Positions 22,505 through 34,182 of a DNA stretch of 64,000 nt are shown one piece after another. Within the stretch, counting starts at the first letter, position 1, and every line of letters starts with the position of its first letter. Where the stretch lies: assembly GCA_963693085.1 (NCBI GenBank), contig OY856409.1:1536983072-1537047071 (forward strand). The letters run 5' to 3'. The position numbers and the translations under genes were made by a program. The DNA is from Alisma plantago-aquatica. Lineage: Eukaryota; Streptophyta; Magnoliopsida; Alismatales; Alismataceae. The notes beneath the pieces were generated by a model. It had not been told where the DNA came from, did no database searches, and worked only from the letters and a program-made list of their open reading frames with translations.

Positions 22505-24239
22505 TTCATAGGTTGCGGGTTGGTCATAGATGATGAGCCAACAACTTACTTAGAGTCTATTGAGGGACCTGAGAAATGGTTTGAGGTCATGGGATCAAAG
22601 ATGGACTCCATCTAAACCAACAAGGTATGACCTTGGTGGATGCATCTAAATGGATGAAATCCATAGGGTGTAAATGAGTCTTCAAGAAGAAGACCTACAT
22701 AGATGGTAATGTATAAACCTATAAGACATAATGGTTACAAAGTATTTGAAACAAGTTCAAATTGTTGAATATGATAAAATCTTTTCACTAGTTGTCATGG
22801 TTAAATCTAGCAAGATCGTGTTGGTCATTGCAGCTTAATAAGACTATCTGATTCGGCATATGGATGTTAAAACCACATTCCTTGATAGAAATAATTATGG
22901 GGATGTGCACACAAGATAACAGAAATGTTTTATAAATCTAATTATTACAAATAAAGTCTATAAAGTACAAAGGTCAATCTATGGATTCAAGCAAGCATCT
23001 CGGAGTTGAAATCTTCAATTTGACAAGATAATCAAAGAGTTTAACTTTAATCAAAATGAAGATAAAATTTGTGATTATAAGTTGAGTGGGAGCATAATTA
23101 TATTCCACATAATGATGGATAATAACATCCTTATACTACAAATATTAAAATCTAGCTAGGAAAGTACCTTTTCTCTTAAGGGTTTCGACGAAGAATCTTA
23201 TATCATAGGAATCAAGTTCTATACAGATGGATTTATAAAGCTTCTTGACATAAGAAAGAGCACGTATATTGACAAGATGTTGAAGGGGTTCAACATGCAT
23301 GACTCAAGGAGAGTAAATATGTCCATGTTCTATGAGATTAGTCTCTTAAGAGCCCAGTATCCTAGTTCTTGTAAAGAATGGAAAAATATGTGTGAGATAC
23401 CATATGCATCCACAATTGGATCTATCATATATGCAATGTATGGGAAAACATGAGTGAGATACCATATGCATCCGTAATTGGATCTATCATGTATGCAATG
23501 TTGTGTTCTCATCTCGTTATCTTGTATGTATTGGACATGATGGAAGGATGTGTACTCATCTCGTATCTCGTATGTATTGGACATGATGATAGATATGTAC
23601 TCATTCTATAATCTCATGTGTACGGGACATGATGAGTGGATATTAGTCAAATCCCAGTGAAAGTCACTGAACTACCATAAATAACATCCTTGAGTACTTG
23701 AGAAGCGCTAACAATATTGATTCCCTAGTTATGGTAATAAAAAAGAGTTGGGTGTAAATGGTTACACCGATGCAACCTTCTAAAATGATAAATAAAATTA
23801 ATGATCACAATCAAAATTAGTGTTTAACCTTAAAGTAGAATTGTAAGCTAGAAAAGTTTCGAGAAAGAGATAATTGTAAAATATACAGTAGAAGCCGAGT
23901 ATCTTGGTGTTATAAACACCTCTGAGAATATTATATGGTTCTAGAAGGTCATATAGAAGAACGTATGGAAGGTTCTAACTATAGATGACACAGTAGAAAA
24001 ATTGTGACAACAATAGAGCTACTAGATAGAATAGGAATCTCAGATAGTGTACTATGACAATTCCATCTCATACAAGAAGTCATACAGTGAGGATTTGTGA
24101 AAACTTGCAAGATACCGATTTGAATAAAATATTGTTACCCCTCTATAAAAGAGCTTGCACAGTAGAAACATGATGGACATGCTAAAAATCACTTGGAATA
24201 AGATTTATAAGTGATTGACTCTATGTTCAAGTGGGAGTC
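22505..24239 (+). pseudogene. Ty1/copia (SIRE-like) pol remnant: RT to RNase H
   Basis: Translating across stops gives short copia RT signatures in order. EPTTYLESIEGPEKWFE and KSIGCKWVFKKK-like sequence come near 22530-22700, then an IIGIKFYTDG-like segment with STYIDKMLKGFNM near 23190-23300. IPYASTIGSIIYAM follows near 23400, and AEYLGVI-like RNase H sequence near 23890-23930. The 5' half of the element (LTR, PBS, gag, integrase) is missing. Frameshifts and stops are numerous. A tandem duplication repeats the IPYAS...YAM segment (about 23393-23450 and 23455-23510). The region ends in a purine-rich AAGTGGGAGTC just before the LTR, a typical polypurine tract. Confidence 0.75.
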
Positions 24240-25340
24240 TATTGGTATGTATATCCATAGAGCTAATCATATGATGATTGTAATGGGATGTCATATACTT
24301 GATATGATAAGTATAAAGGTAATATGTATATTATGTTTGTCTCAAACATAATATGATGACACAAACATAGTAGATGTCTGAAAAATAATGTTACATGATG
24401 ACATATGTCTTCAGGTTGACGACCTGAACAATCATATCATATGTATGATAAAAGTAAATACGTACTTGTTACGTCCCTAGTTGGATATTGCCGTGGAAGA
24501 AAAATAGACTAGAATAATATATAAGACCAGAGTTTGTGTTGACTAATGACAGAGTCTCATTAGTCATGGTATATGATAACAATTCAAACACATAGGTACA
24601 TATTAGAGAACAATGTATCAGACAGAAGCACCTTGAGAGTGATACATGGATACTATGAATGGTGGTCAGAATCAACTATCATAGTGACAGTGGTTATTGT
24701 GGTTCTTAGACTTGAAGTCACTACATCTGATCACATGTCGTTTGATGTATTTTGACATCATCCAACATGACCTTGAATAAGGATTTCCATAAAAGGTGGT
24801 GCTTGGGTACATTGTGATACAAGGGGATTGAGTTTGAGTGATATAGATGGAAATGTTCCATCATATAGGTGTTTCATATCCTAACCGCTTGATAAGTGAG
24901 ATGAGAAATGTATGGTCATACTCTTATGACTCAATATGTGATATGTGAGCTCACATGCATCTCATACAATCTGCACTAGTTCAAGGAACATGGGTTGAAC
25001 AATGAGAGGATGACAATTTCATGCCTCGAGTTCAATCTATATATTAGAGACAAGGAACTATATGATCACTGTAACATTGATAAGAAATTCTAGGGTGAAT
25101 TTGTTCTCTAACTTTCCAATTACTTGCGTAAAAATGATGTGTTGCTAGATACTGCTCATTGTTTGTGATGTAATAATTTGGTTATGAACCTTCACTGCCA
25201 ACTTAATTTCAGACCTTTAGGGTCACACACATAGGATGCATTTGGAATAGGAATTTACTCATGAATGATGTTTGGCTTCACTTCTAAAGCATTTAGGTAT
25301 TCAATTCAAACAAAAATGGTTGAGTATTGGCTGAGTGGAC

Positions 25341-25670
25341 TATGAACTAACCAGTTCAACTGCTAAACCAATCATTCAAGTGCCAGGTCAATTTAAACTA
25401 CTTTGGCAAAATACTACCTGATATGGGGCATGAACTGACTGGTTCACTTAGTGAATCGACCGATTCAAGGTCTAAAATGACCAGTTCAAGTTTTGAATTG
25501 TCCAATCCAATGATCAATATGATTGGATCAAGGATTGATGTTGATGTTAATAAAATATTGAAAGACAATGTGATTGAAAATAGGAAACAAAGTGAACCTA
25601 CCAGTTAAAGTGTTGAACTAGTCATCTCATGTGTGAACTGACTGGTTCACTGGTGAACTGGCAAAATCAA
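25341..25670. repeat. Inverted-motif array upstream of TATA in SIRE-like LTR
   Basis: Recurrent quasi-palindromes include GAACTGACTGGTTCAC (25432, 25634), GTGAATCGACCGATTCA and GACCAGTTCAAG. They form short complementary pairs and end about 80 bp before TATATAAAAT. Confidence 0.75.
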
Positions 25671-25750
25671 CATTCACAACTTCCAGAATATTTATAAAAT
25701 TTCATCTCTTCAACTCCCAGACGAATTGGAAACTCTAACCCTGGACATCC

Positions 25751-25758
25751 TATATAAA
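25751..25758 (+). promoter_or_regulatory. TATA box of SIRE-like 3' LTR
   Basis: CATCCTATATAAAATGGGG is a strong match to a plant TATA box. It lies about 1.5 kb into the LTR, just after the inverted-motif array. Confidence 0.6.
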
Positions 25759-26255
25759 ATGGGGCAGTCTAGGCTTACAGAGACACAAAAATTCTCTCTA
25801 ACAAGTTATTGTTCTCTCATAACTGTGGTAACTAGAGAGCCCGAACAAGTCCTACCCGTAAAAGGGAGGGAAAGCAAGGGAGAGACAACACAGGATAGTG
25901 AATCAACCCTAGCAGGTTGACGTTCAAAGGAACAACTCTTTTCCATTGGCCCTAGTAGCACAACGTGGAGTTTCTGGTGGTCTGCATGAAATATGTAGAG
26001 GCGTGATGGTTGTTGTCACCCGCTAGGAGGACAACAACCACCTTCATCCATGGTGATGCACCAGGAAGTCGTCATCTCCAGTTGTTTGTGTGCGTCTTGT
26101 GAAGAGTGCATATCACCATTGCAAAAGTAGTTGTTAGACTTGCTCGAGGACCAGGTATCTCTTGCTATCATCTTTCCTAGATACATTGTTGTAGATGCAA
26201 TATGCTGGTTTGGGAATCATGCATCAAAATTTTTATTTCATCTACCTTATCTGTG

Positions 26256-26579
26256 TCCCAATTTCCCAATACTCTACGCTCTTCTTGTATCTCATCCATC
26301 TCTTCTTGTGTATAAGACTTTATTGTGTTAAGCAGCTGCAGAGAGAATGACATAAATCAAGTTCAATTTGACATTTTATATTATCAAATGAGACTATTTA
26401 CTTATGATTCAACAATTTATATATTACCTTTGTATAGGATGGGTGTCTTATGTTGAAATTTTGATAACTTTGTTCATACACTACATCACATAGTATCTGC
26501 ATGCTTAATTATTATCTTTCATAGGGAACTATAGATTTACAATTAAGAAAAATGTTAATACATAAAAATTAACATAGTT

Positions 26580-26619
<40 letters not shown>

Positions 26620-26771
26620 TTGGAGTAAAAAAAACTACTTGAACACTCTTCCAAGATATTGATTTATTTCTTTATGTATATCTCCTTAGGCATGTTTGAA
26701 TACTTTTATACCCCGATTAGTTACGATATTAAATTGCATTAGTAAATAACCATGTAATGATGCAGAATTAA
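26256..26771. other. Unassigned AT-rich spacer with (AT)17 microsatellite
   Basis: No gene. A perfect (AT)n run spans 26583-26616. The remainder is unclassified and ends at the terminus of the minus-strand family-B LTR. Confidence 0.7.
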
Positions 26772-29700
26772 TGTTACACCCCGATCTCACAATTTCCACT
26801 AATCATGAGATTAGGACATAAATTAAGGATTTAACGTAATAAAAAGATCACCCTTAACTTTTTCTTCTCTTTCAAAACTCTTTATTTTCTGGCATTGAAC
26901 CACATAAACCAACTTTATAAGGGAATATAAACATTGGTTTCTCTAATCTGATTTCAATAGCAAAAATGCATGTATGAACATTCATTATGTTCCTCATATT
27001 TTTAAGTATATAAGTCTTGCCGATTCACACATATTGCTAAAAGAGGAATAATGTTATACATCATCATTTACAACTCTCTCTTATTTCTTTACAAGGACCT
27101 AGAGTGACATGGACCGACTGAACTTAACTATACTTAGACTTAACTCTTGTGGCAGATCTACTCTGATGCAATGATATCTTCTTCAAGTCCATGTGATTTC
27201 CCTAAAAATTGTCAGTAGAGGGGTGAACCTACTTGCTTAGTGAATGAGTACTTCAAAGTAACAGTCGAAAGCACTGTATTAAATACATATATACTTTTGA
27301 GCAATTGATATCAATTATAACAGCGGTAAGCTTTAAAGAGTCTAATAATTGACAATCATAAATATGGTAGGATACTCTAAATATATATAAGAGTGAATCA
27401 ATATATGAAATACTTGATTGATCATAAAGAGAACTAATAATTCAGAAACATACAAAGAATAATAGAATAACTCTACACACTTGTTTGACCTCTCATTCAT
27501 TTTATTATGCCCTGATCATATACAGTGTACTCTACATATGAAGACTTGTAGTGCACTACGATCACACCGTAAAAGACTTAGCAGACACACTCGGGAAATG
27601 CTAAGTATGACTACTCTCCTGGTCTGTAATAGGGAAATGGCTCTCTGGCCTAAACTGGACTCCTCCTCTGACCTGAGCACACAGGCGGAGAGTCAAGCCA
27701 CCTCTTGGCTTTTCTGTACTCTAGTGCCACCAGGACTTCTGGTTGATGTTGGACACAACAAACTATAATTTAAGGAGACTTCCACTAGGGCTCCATCCCC
27801 CGTGCCACCTGATAGCACGTTCCGACCCCCGTATACTGGACGCTTCCAGGGTTAGGTCATTTTACCCCTAAGGCGCAGACCTCACATAGGGGTTCTACGG
27901 TGTTCAGGGCTCCTAAGTCTATTATTTTATTATTCCTAGAAAGCTCTTTCTATATTGTTCCCTTCTCTTACTTATACTTGACTTTGATATCTCTATGATG
28001 TCTCACCTACTTATTTGGAGTTATAATACATCATGTATATCATTCTAAACTTGGCAGAGCAGTATATTCAAAACACTGTAATATACTAAGTAATCAACAT
28101 ACTATACATGCAAGCAGACTAAAATTCTTAAATAAATAGATTTCATGTCCACTTGGCACATACACACTAGAATCGTGCATATCAACCCAAATCTTGAGTT
28201 GTTCATCTCATAACTCAATTAAGAGTTAATTACTTATCATGACACGAATTATTAATTATAACTGAGAATATTGATATCACAATACTTGATTCATTGAACA
28301 CCCTACCCTTAGGGTTTCATTTAATCACCACAAATGCTACAAAGAAAGGTGAAATACATATCATGTACTTTTCAAATATTTAAAACACGTGATACCTGGG
28401 ATCTCAATCCCTTATCACATTACTGGAAATTCTCATCCCTTCACATCATTATCATGATTACTGGATCTGGGTATTCAAACCCTTAGATCGGCACATAGCA
28501 TTGTTACCTCTGTAACAGGTAACCATTACCTCTAGGTCCTTAGACCAAGGTATTCATTTCACTAGTTGTACAAGTATTCTCATGGCTCACATGGCCATCA
28601 TACATCTTGTCACCTCTCACTAGGCAACAACTTATTCACATGGCTCCCATAAAAATTTCATGCGACATAAACATTCATTGAATAAAGACTACTATCAACA
28701 AATCATATAAAATCAATATATGTATGAAACGTTGGAACTGAGTTGAATTTGGGTTTCCATGCCATTCACTAGGATATCATGCATCAATAATAACATTGAA
28801 TAAATAAAGTCTATCACGTCAAGAAAATCCCTTCAAATGGATTTCACGATATCTATTCGCAAATATCCAACTTTCCTTGCATCTAGGGTTTCACCCTCTT
28901 CACTGAGATACCAAACAAACACTACTCACTTTAAATGAAATCCAAGATAGTATCTGACATATATGTACTATGAATTTAGATAAACAATCATTCAAAACCA
29001 AGGGGATCTAGATAAGTAACTTTCTCTATTTACTTATACAGCAAACTTCAGTCATAGAAAAATTCCCTATATTTCAGTTTACTCTTATAACCTCTGTGAA
29101 TGCTTAGGGAATTCTCATTAGAATGCATTGTATACATTTCTAATATTATTTTATCATCTTAAATTCTTTCAAACAAAGGAATAATCCATTTCATATCATT
29201 TTGCAACAACTTAGAACAAATGGACAATTCAAGGTTTGTAGTCACATACTAAGTAATTAAAGATTATGGATAATTTAACCAATTTTTGTGCAATATACTG
29301 TTTAAAGGAAGTTCCCACTCACCCTAAGGTGTGAAAACACCTTAAAAACGTATCCTATATTTGAAAATATCAAATCCATATCAAATCCCTGGAAATTCAC
29401 TCAATTCTTCTTCCTTTCAACTCGAAAACCCTAAAAATGAGGGATTATGAAGAAAGAGTGAGAAAAGGGGAAGTTTTGATACCATTTTGGATCAAATAAG
29501 AGGAGGGACGGAATCTTGACATGTGATAGAAGATTCACCATTAAAGTCTGTGCAAAGAAGCTAAACTTACATGATTTCATCATTCCTCGGACCGCAAAAT
29601 CCTAGGTCAGCATCTCCATCACTTTCTCCTCTCAAACCCTAACTCTCCCTCTCTCTCTAGGATTTCATTTCTCTGGATTGAATCACAAATTATGAGAGAT

Positions 29701-30561
29701 CCTTGTGTGTTAGGTTGACCATATAGAGAAATTGAGCCGCTTGGGTTAATTTCACATTGACCCCTCACTAAACTTTTTCTTATTTCAGTAGATTTTTCTA
29801 TCATACAAAGGTTTCTATAAATTTGTGTGTTTCGGAGATTAAACCTTCTCCAAAATTTATGATAATTTATCATATTGTGTAAAATTTCGTTACAAAAATT
29901 CAGTTATGATTTGAGATAATTCTATACTTCCATTAAATAAATAAAAATTGAATAGTGCACTGCTATCCAAAATTCTATAGAAATGTCAGTTACTGTAATT
30001 CATCTACTGATAAGGTCTAAACGAATCCAAAAATTATAAAAATTTTACATGTTATTTAAGATTTTTTTGTTTAGATCTCCAGTTCAAATTTCTAATCATT
30101 TGAAATTACCAATAAATAAATAAAAATAAAACACTACACTACTCAAAATCACTTTGTCAGCATATTGGTTGAAGTATAGTTCGACCGAGAACCACATTCA
30201 AAGAAAGCTCAAATATTATGAAAGTTTTCTCCAATATGCATGATTGAGTTATCCATATCATATACAAAATTCAATTAAATAAAAATTTTATAAAAAATAT
30301 TAAAAATAATTTACCACACTACTATCCTGATCAAATTCCATACTCATGTACCATCAAAATCTTAATTTCAGCCAACTAGGGTTTATATTTCTCAAACTCT
30401 AATTTCTCAAACAATAGAATACTTAACATTTTTATTAGTTTTAAAACATCATAATTGAATTATAATCATTAATTATATTTAAGCAAAGATTAATACAATT
30501 AAGCATATAATCATCCAGGTAAACCCTAGTTTACCAATTAAGCTCAGATGCGGTCATAACA
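26772..30561 (-). mobile_element. Family-B gypsy 3' LTR, minus strand, 3790 bp
   Basis: On the minus strand it starts TGTTATGACCGCATCTGAGC at 30561 and ends GGGGTGTAACA at 26772. It is homologous throughout to the solo LTR at 9473-12767. Unlike that copy, it is adjoined on its start side (30562 upward) by a minus-strand purine run (AAGGGGGGAGAAT) preceded by GTTTCGGGGACAAAAC. That is the usual polypurine tract and end-of-pol neighbourhood of chromodomain gypsy elements, so this is a 3' LTR still attached to its element. The leader ATG/GTAAGT arrangement is conserved near 29565-29590. It carries many telobox-like words but no coding ORF. Confidence 0.85.
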
Positions 30562-30725
30562 ATTCTCCCCCCTTAAAAAAGTTTTGTCCCCGAAACATAA
30601 ATATGCAAGTAAAGTACATTCAAGGTTTATTTTAAGATTTTGAAATTTTACATATCATTATATTTTTTTATTTCATACTTGAATGCAGTTTTCAACATTA
30701 AGTCCTTTATTCCTTTACTAAATCA
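30562..30725 (-). mobile_element. Family-B internal 3' end with polypurine tract
   Basis: A minus-strand polypurine tract (about 30562-30575) and upstream untranslated sequence. Here the element is split by the family-D insertion and should continue at 41923. Confidence 0.7.
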
Positions 30726-30730
30726 CAACA
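30726..30730. repeat. Target-site duplication CAACA (left) of family-D element
   Basis: CAACA directly before the LTR start TGTTACAACC. The identical CAACA follows the 3' LTR at 41918-41922. Confidence 0.9.
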
Positions 30731-31653
30731 TGTTACAACCCCAAATTTTGGGTTCATTTGCTGAGAAATATAATTTCTCATATAAAGATATTTTAATGAA
30801 TAAATGATATAATCTATTTTGAATAAATGGATTTTGTTTACAATAGCCTTGATAATTTCTTTGTGGGCTTTATTGGCTATTGGGCCCAATAACAAGGAAA
30901 TTCAATTAATGAATAACTGAGAATTTGAGATAAGAAAGGTGTGGAAACCTCTAGAAGGCAAATCTAAAGAGGATTTCGTGCCTCTTAGATTCCTTGGGTT
31001 CCAAGGAGTCCAAAGTGTCAAAGAAAAGGCAATAAGAAAAGAAAATATCAATTAAGTATTTCCTTGTTAATAAAGAAATTGAAAACATTGATGAAATAGG
31101 GAAAATATGTGAAAATAAGTATATTTGAGTTATCCTTAGTGGGATTTCGTATCCCAATGATTCCTAATAATAAAAGGAATACTAATGAGGAAAATAAGAG
31201 AGAAATAAAGAAAAATCCACAAAAGGAAATATTTTAAGAAGAAATAATACAGGATAATGAGAATAATGCATATTGATGCATTTAAGGATAATGAGTTTTC
31301 CAATAAAAAGAATTTCGAATTCTTGGAGTTCCTTGGGATCCAAGGAGTCCCAAATAAGAAAGAGGAAAGAAAAAAAATACAAAATTGCAAAATAAAGGGA
31401 TAATAGAATTACATAATTAATGAATTATGTGATCTTGCTAAGAAGAAAGTATTCTCAACTTAAGGAAATGTATTTTCGAGGCCAAGGAATTAAAAGACAA
31501 GAATAAGCAAAATAAGGAGAGGAATTTTCGGATTCCTAAATATCCATGCAACAAGGAATATTAAGGAAATAAAAGTTAATGAAGAGAGAGAAATATAGTT
31601 GCTTCACAACCAAGGAAAAGTGAGTTTCCTTTCGGGTTGGGACTTGAGTCCTC

Positions 31654-32181
31654 ATGAGGCACGCCTTAGGGCTTCATACCCACCCCTATAAGAAGGATAG
31701 AACCCCAACTTCGAGATCCGTAGGGATTCCACGTAATGCTACTACTTCTTCCTCTTCTTTCCGTCTAAACCCTAGTCGAGGGTGGAGTTCTATCCATGGG
31801 TCGTTTGGGGGATATCGTTCGATCTGGTTGGAGGCTAGATGCACCCTCGAAGCTAGAGGGGAGTTTGGAGGTCGCTTCTTCGCTCCATCCTTGACGCAGA
31901 AGCTTCTGGACGGCTGCAACAGGAGCCACACTAAGCAGACCTTGCGCACGCATGAAAGGCCGCGTAGGCTGCGTGTGAGGGATGTTTCGGGCGCACACAG
32001 TGATGGCGGAGCAAGGGAGACAGTTGGCGACGAGTTTCTGGCTCTATGGAGGAGAGGGCAGGCCGCGAGAGGTAGCAACACGGCGGCTAGGGCGGCGGCC
32101 GTTGGGCTGCTGGAGGAAGAAGAAGGGAGATATACTTTGGACGGTTATACCCTCCACGCTGTGCTAGGGCCGGTTGGTTAA
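31654..32181 (+). other. GC-rich LTR leader with 175-codon open frame
   Basis: An open frame of 175 codons begins 33 bp before the TATA-like box and runs through the GC-rich leader. The copy in the 3' LTR (39403-39930) stays open with a handful of amino-acid changes. The frame resembles nothing I recognise, has an antisense open frame of 131 codons, and starts upstream of the probable transcript start. It is more likely a by-product of high GC content in an untranslated leader than a real protein. Confidence 0.4.
31687..31692 (+). promoter_or_regulatory. TATA-like box of family-D 5' LTR
   Basis: CACCCCTATAAGAAGG sits at the abrupt switch from AT-rich to GC-rich sequence. It is conserved at 39436 in the 3' LTR. 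Confidence 0.5.
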
Positions 32182-34170
32182 GTGGGGGCAATCGCGTCAT
32201 TTCGAAATGTTCTTCAAATAGCAAGCAACGTTGCATGGAGACGAGTGACGTGGCGCGCTCCCATTGGCCCAAAGTAAGTCAAATTTGTTTAATTCATAGT
32301 AAATAAATGGTAGGTCGAATAAGGACATGTTATACATGAAACTTGCTCAGAAAATCGAGAGGAACCTAAATAAAATATAATTGGAGCCTGGTTCACTATG
32401 CAATTCGAAAAGTATATAGCGATACTATCTATAATAGTTTAATCATTGAAAAACCCTAACCTTTGATGATTAATGAGTTAGAAAGGGTTAAATGAGTATA
32501 TAAAGTTAATATTAGCCTGTTAATGATAAAAAGGATCATTAAGATTGGAAAAGGATGAATTTTCATGTAATTAGTTTAATTGCGAGTTCAATATGCATGA
32601 ATAATACTTTAATGGGCCTTGAAACGCTAATATTGGTAAAATCGACTCTTAATGGCTTTAATTGACTAAATTCATGATTAAAGTGGAATATGCTGAATCT
32701 AAGCTATTTCAAGCATTAAAATCCTTAATTTGTGGATAATGGACCTTAATATAGAAATTAGGGTTTTCGATTGAATCAAGGTTGTAATTAGGGTTTTCTC
32801 AGGAATAAAAGGGTAAAATTATGACAAAACGAATTCATATGCGACTTAGATCATAATGGGCTATGAATTGGTGATAAATGGTAATAGTGAGTTTGCCATG
32901 GATTAAAAGGATTAAAATAGTAGCTTTAATGAAAAGAGGCTTGATGGACTTAACTGATAGATAATGGTGTTATTAGTCTGAAAATACGATTAAATATTGT
33001 TAAAGGATAACCTTAACATCTTTTGTGATGAATAGATGAATAAGTGGGGTTTTCGTGGTTCAAACCTAATCTTAAGGACCTTAATGGAAAATAAGACAAG
33101 ATAATTAGGGTTTGATGGATATTTGATAAAAGTAAGATAAAAGTAATAAAAAGGAAGTGAAACCCTAATTATAGTCAAAACCCTAAAAAGGCTAGTAACC
33201 CTAAGGCACGAGTAGATCTATTGGTTTTGTGTACCATGATCAATGATAGAAAATATTGGATGAATATTTCAGGATTGAATTGTGTACTTGCTTGATTCTG
33301 GATTACTTGCTTGTTTGGAATATTCCTGCATCTGAGTCTGCCTGACAGGTATATGGTTACGCTTATGAATAACCGCATTAGTTTCCCGCGTGTTTGCCGG
33401 ATGGTTAATCGCATTGACTGCAACTAAACTATTTGGATGTTCATACTTGCAAATCATAAAGTCACTATGATTATCACATTAATAGTAGAAGTATGTATTC
33501 TCGCACCTACATGCCACCCTGATGGATGATGCCAAGAGAGTCAGGCCCAGATGGGTAGACCAATGGGCACCATGAGTGGTGACCCCCAGGCACCAAGAAG
33601 GTGGCCTATAATATTACATGACTAGAGGGCACCACGAGTGGTGACCCCCAGGCACCAAGCTCGGGATTGAGAAGGTGGCCTTAAGTCATGGGCAAAATAA
33701 ACCCTAAGGTGGGTATGCCAGGGTTAGGGCAAAAGCGGTGGAGAATGTCATGCTGAAAAGTATAAATTGGCATTGTTAAATAATTTGATTGTGATTATTA
33801 AATTGTTAGTCATATGTGCAAACTTTTGGTTGACCCCACATACCAGTATATTTCGATATACTGATCGACGTTTTGTTTGTCGGCGTTTTAGGAACAATTG
33901 AAAGAACAAACAATAAAGTGACACATCGTGAAAGTAAAACATAAAGTGCAAGGAGGATTAGTTAGAGTGGATCCAAGCTTGGATAGATAGATTCCCAAGT
34001 TTTTCAAAGGTAAGTAAAGTTTTAATTTTATACCAAATTCCAGTTAGTTAGTAGAATTTAATAATTGTTATTGATTATTTGTCGAACCTTTGATCCTGTT
34101 TGTTGAATAACGGCTCTGACCTTCTGGTCTCCCTTAATTGGGGGTTATCGGGAGGTGGGGTCGTTACAAT

Positions 34171-34182
34171 TGGTATCAGAGC
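34171..34182 (+). other. Primer-binding site, initiator tRNA-Met type
   Basis: TGGTATCAGAGC lies 2 bp after the 5' LTR. It is the standard plant PBS complementary to the 3' end of initiator tRNA-Met. Confidence 0.95.

Larger units (their letters stand above)
24240..26255 (+). mobile_element. SIRE-like copia 3' LTR (right end approximate)
   Basis: It starts TATTGGTATGTATATCC immediately after the polypurine tract; by comparison with the solo LTR at 51892-54113 (minus strand TGTTGGTATG...), the original TG is mutated to TA. Shared words include ATATGATGATTGTAATGGGA and GAGGTTGACGACCTGAAC-like sequence. Internally there is an array of GAACTGACTGGTTCAC-type inverted motifs (25330-25670) and a TATA box at 25751. 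The right end is set where similarity to the end of the solo LTR stops (about 26255). Confidence 0.7.
30731..34168 (+). repeat. Family-D 5' LTR
   Basis: Starts TGTTACAACCCC and ends GGGGTCGTTACA. Upstream of the TATA-like box it holds two near-identical palindromes, TCCTTGGGTTCCAAGGA (30991-31007) and TCCTTGGGATCCAAGGA (31330-31346). A GC-rich leader (about 31680-32280) follows, then an AT-rich stretch with teloboxes. A duplicated GGGCACCAYGAGTGGTGACC block lies near 33570 and 33628. Confidence 0.95.
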
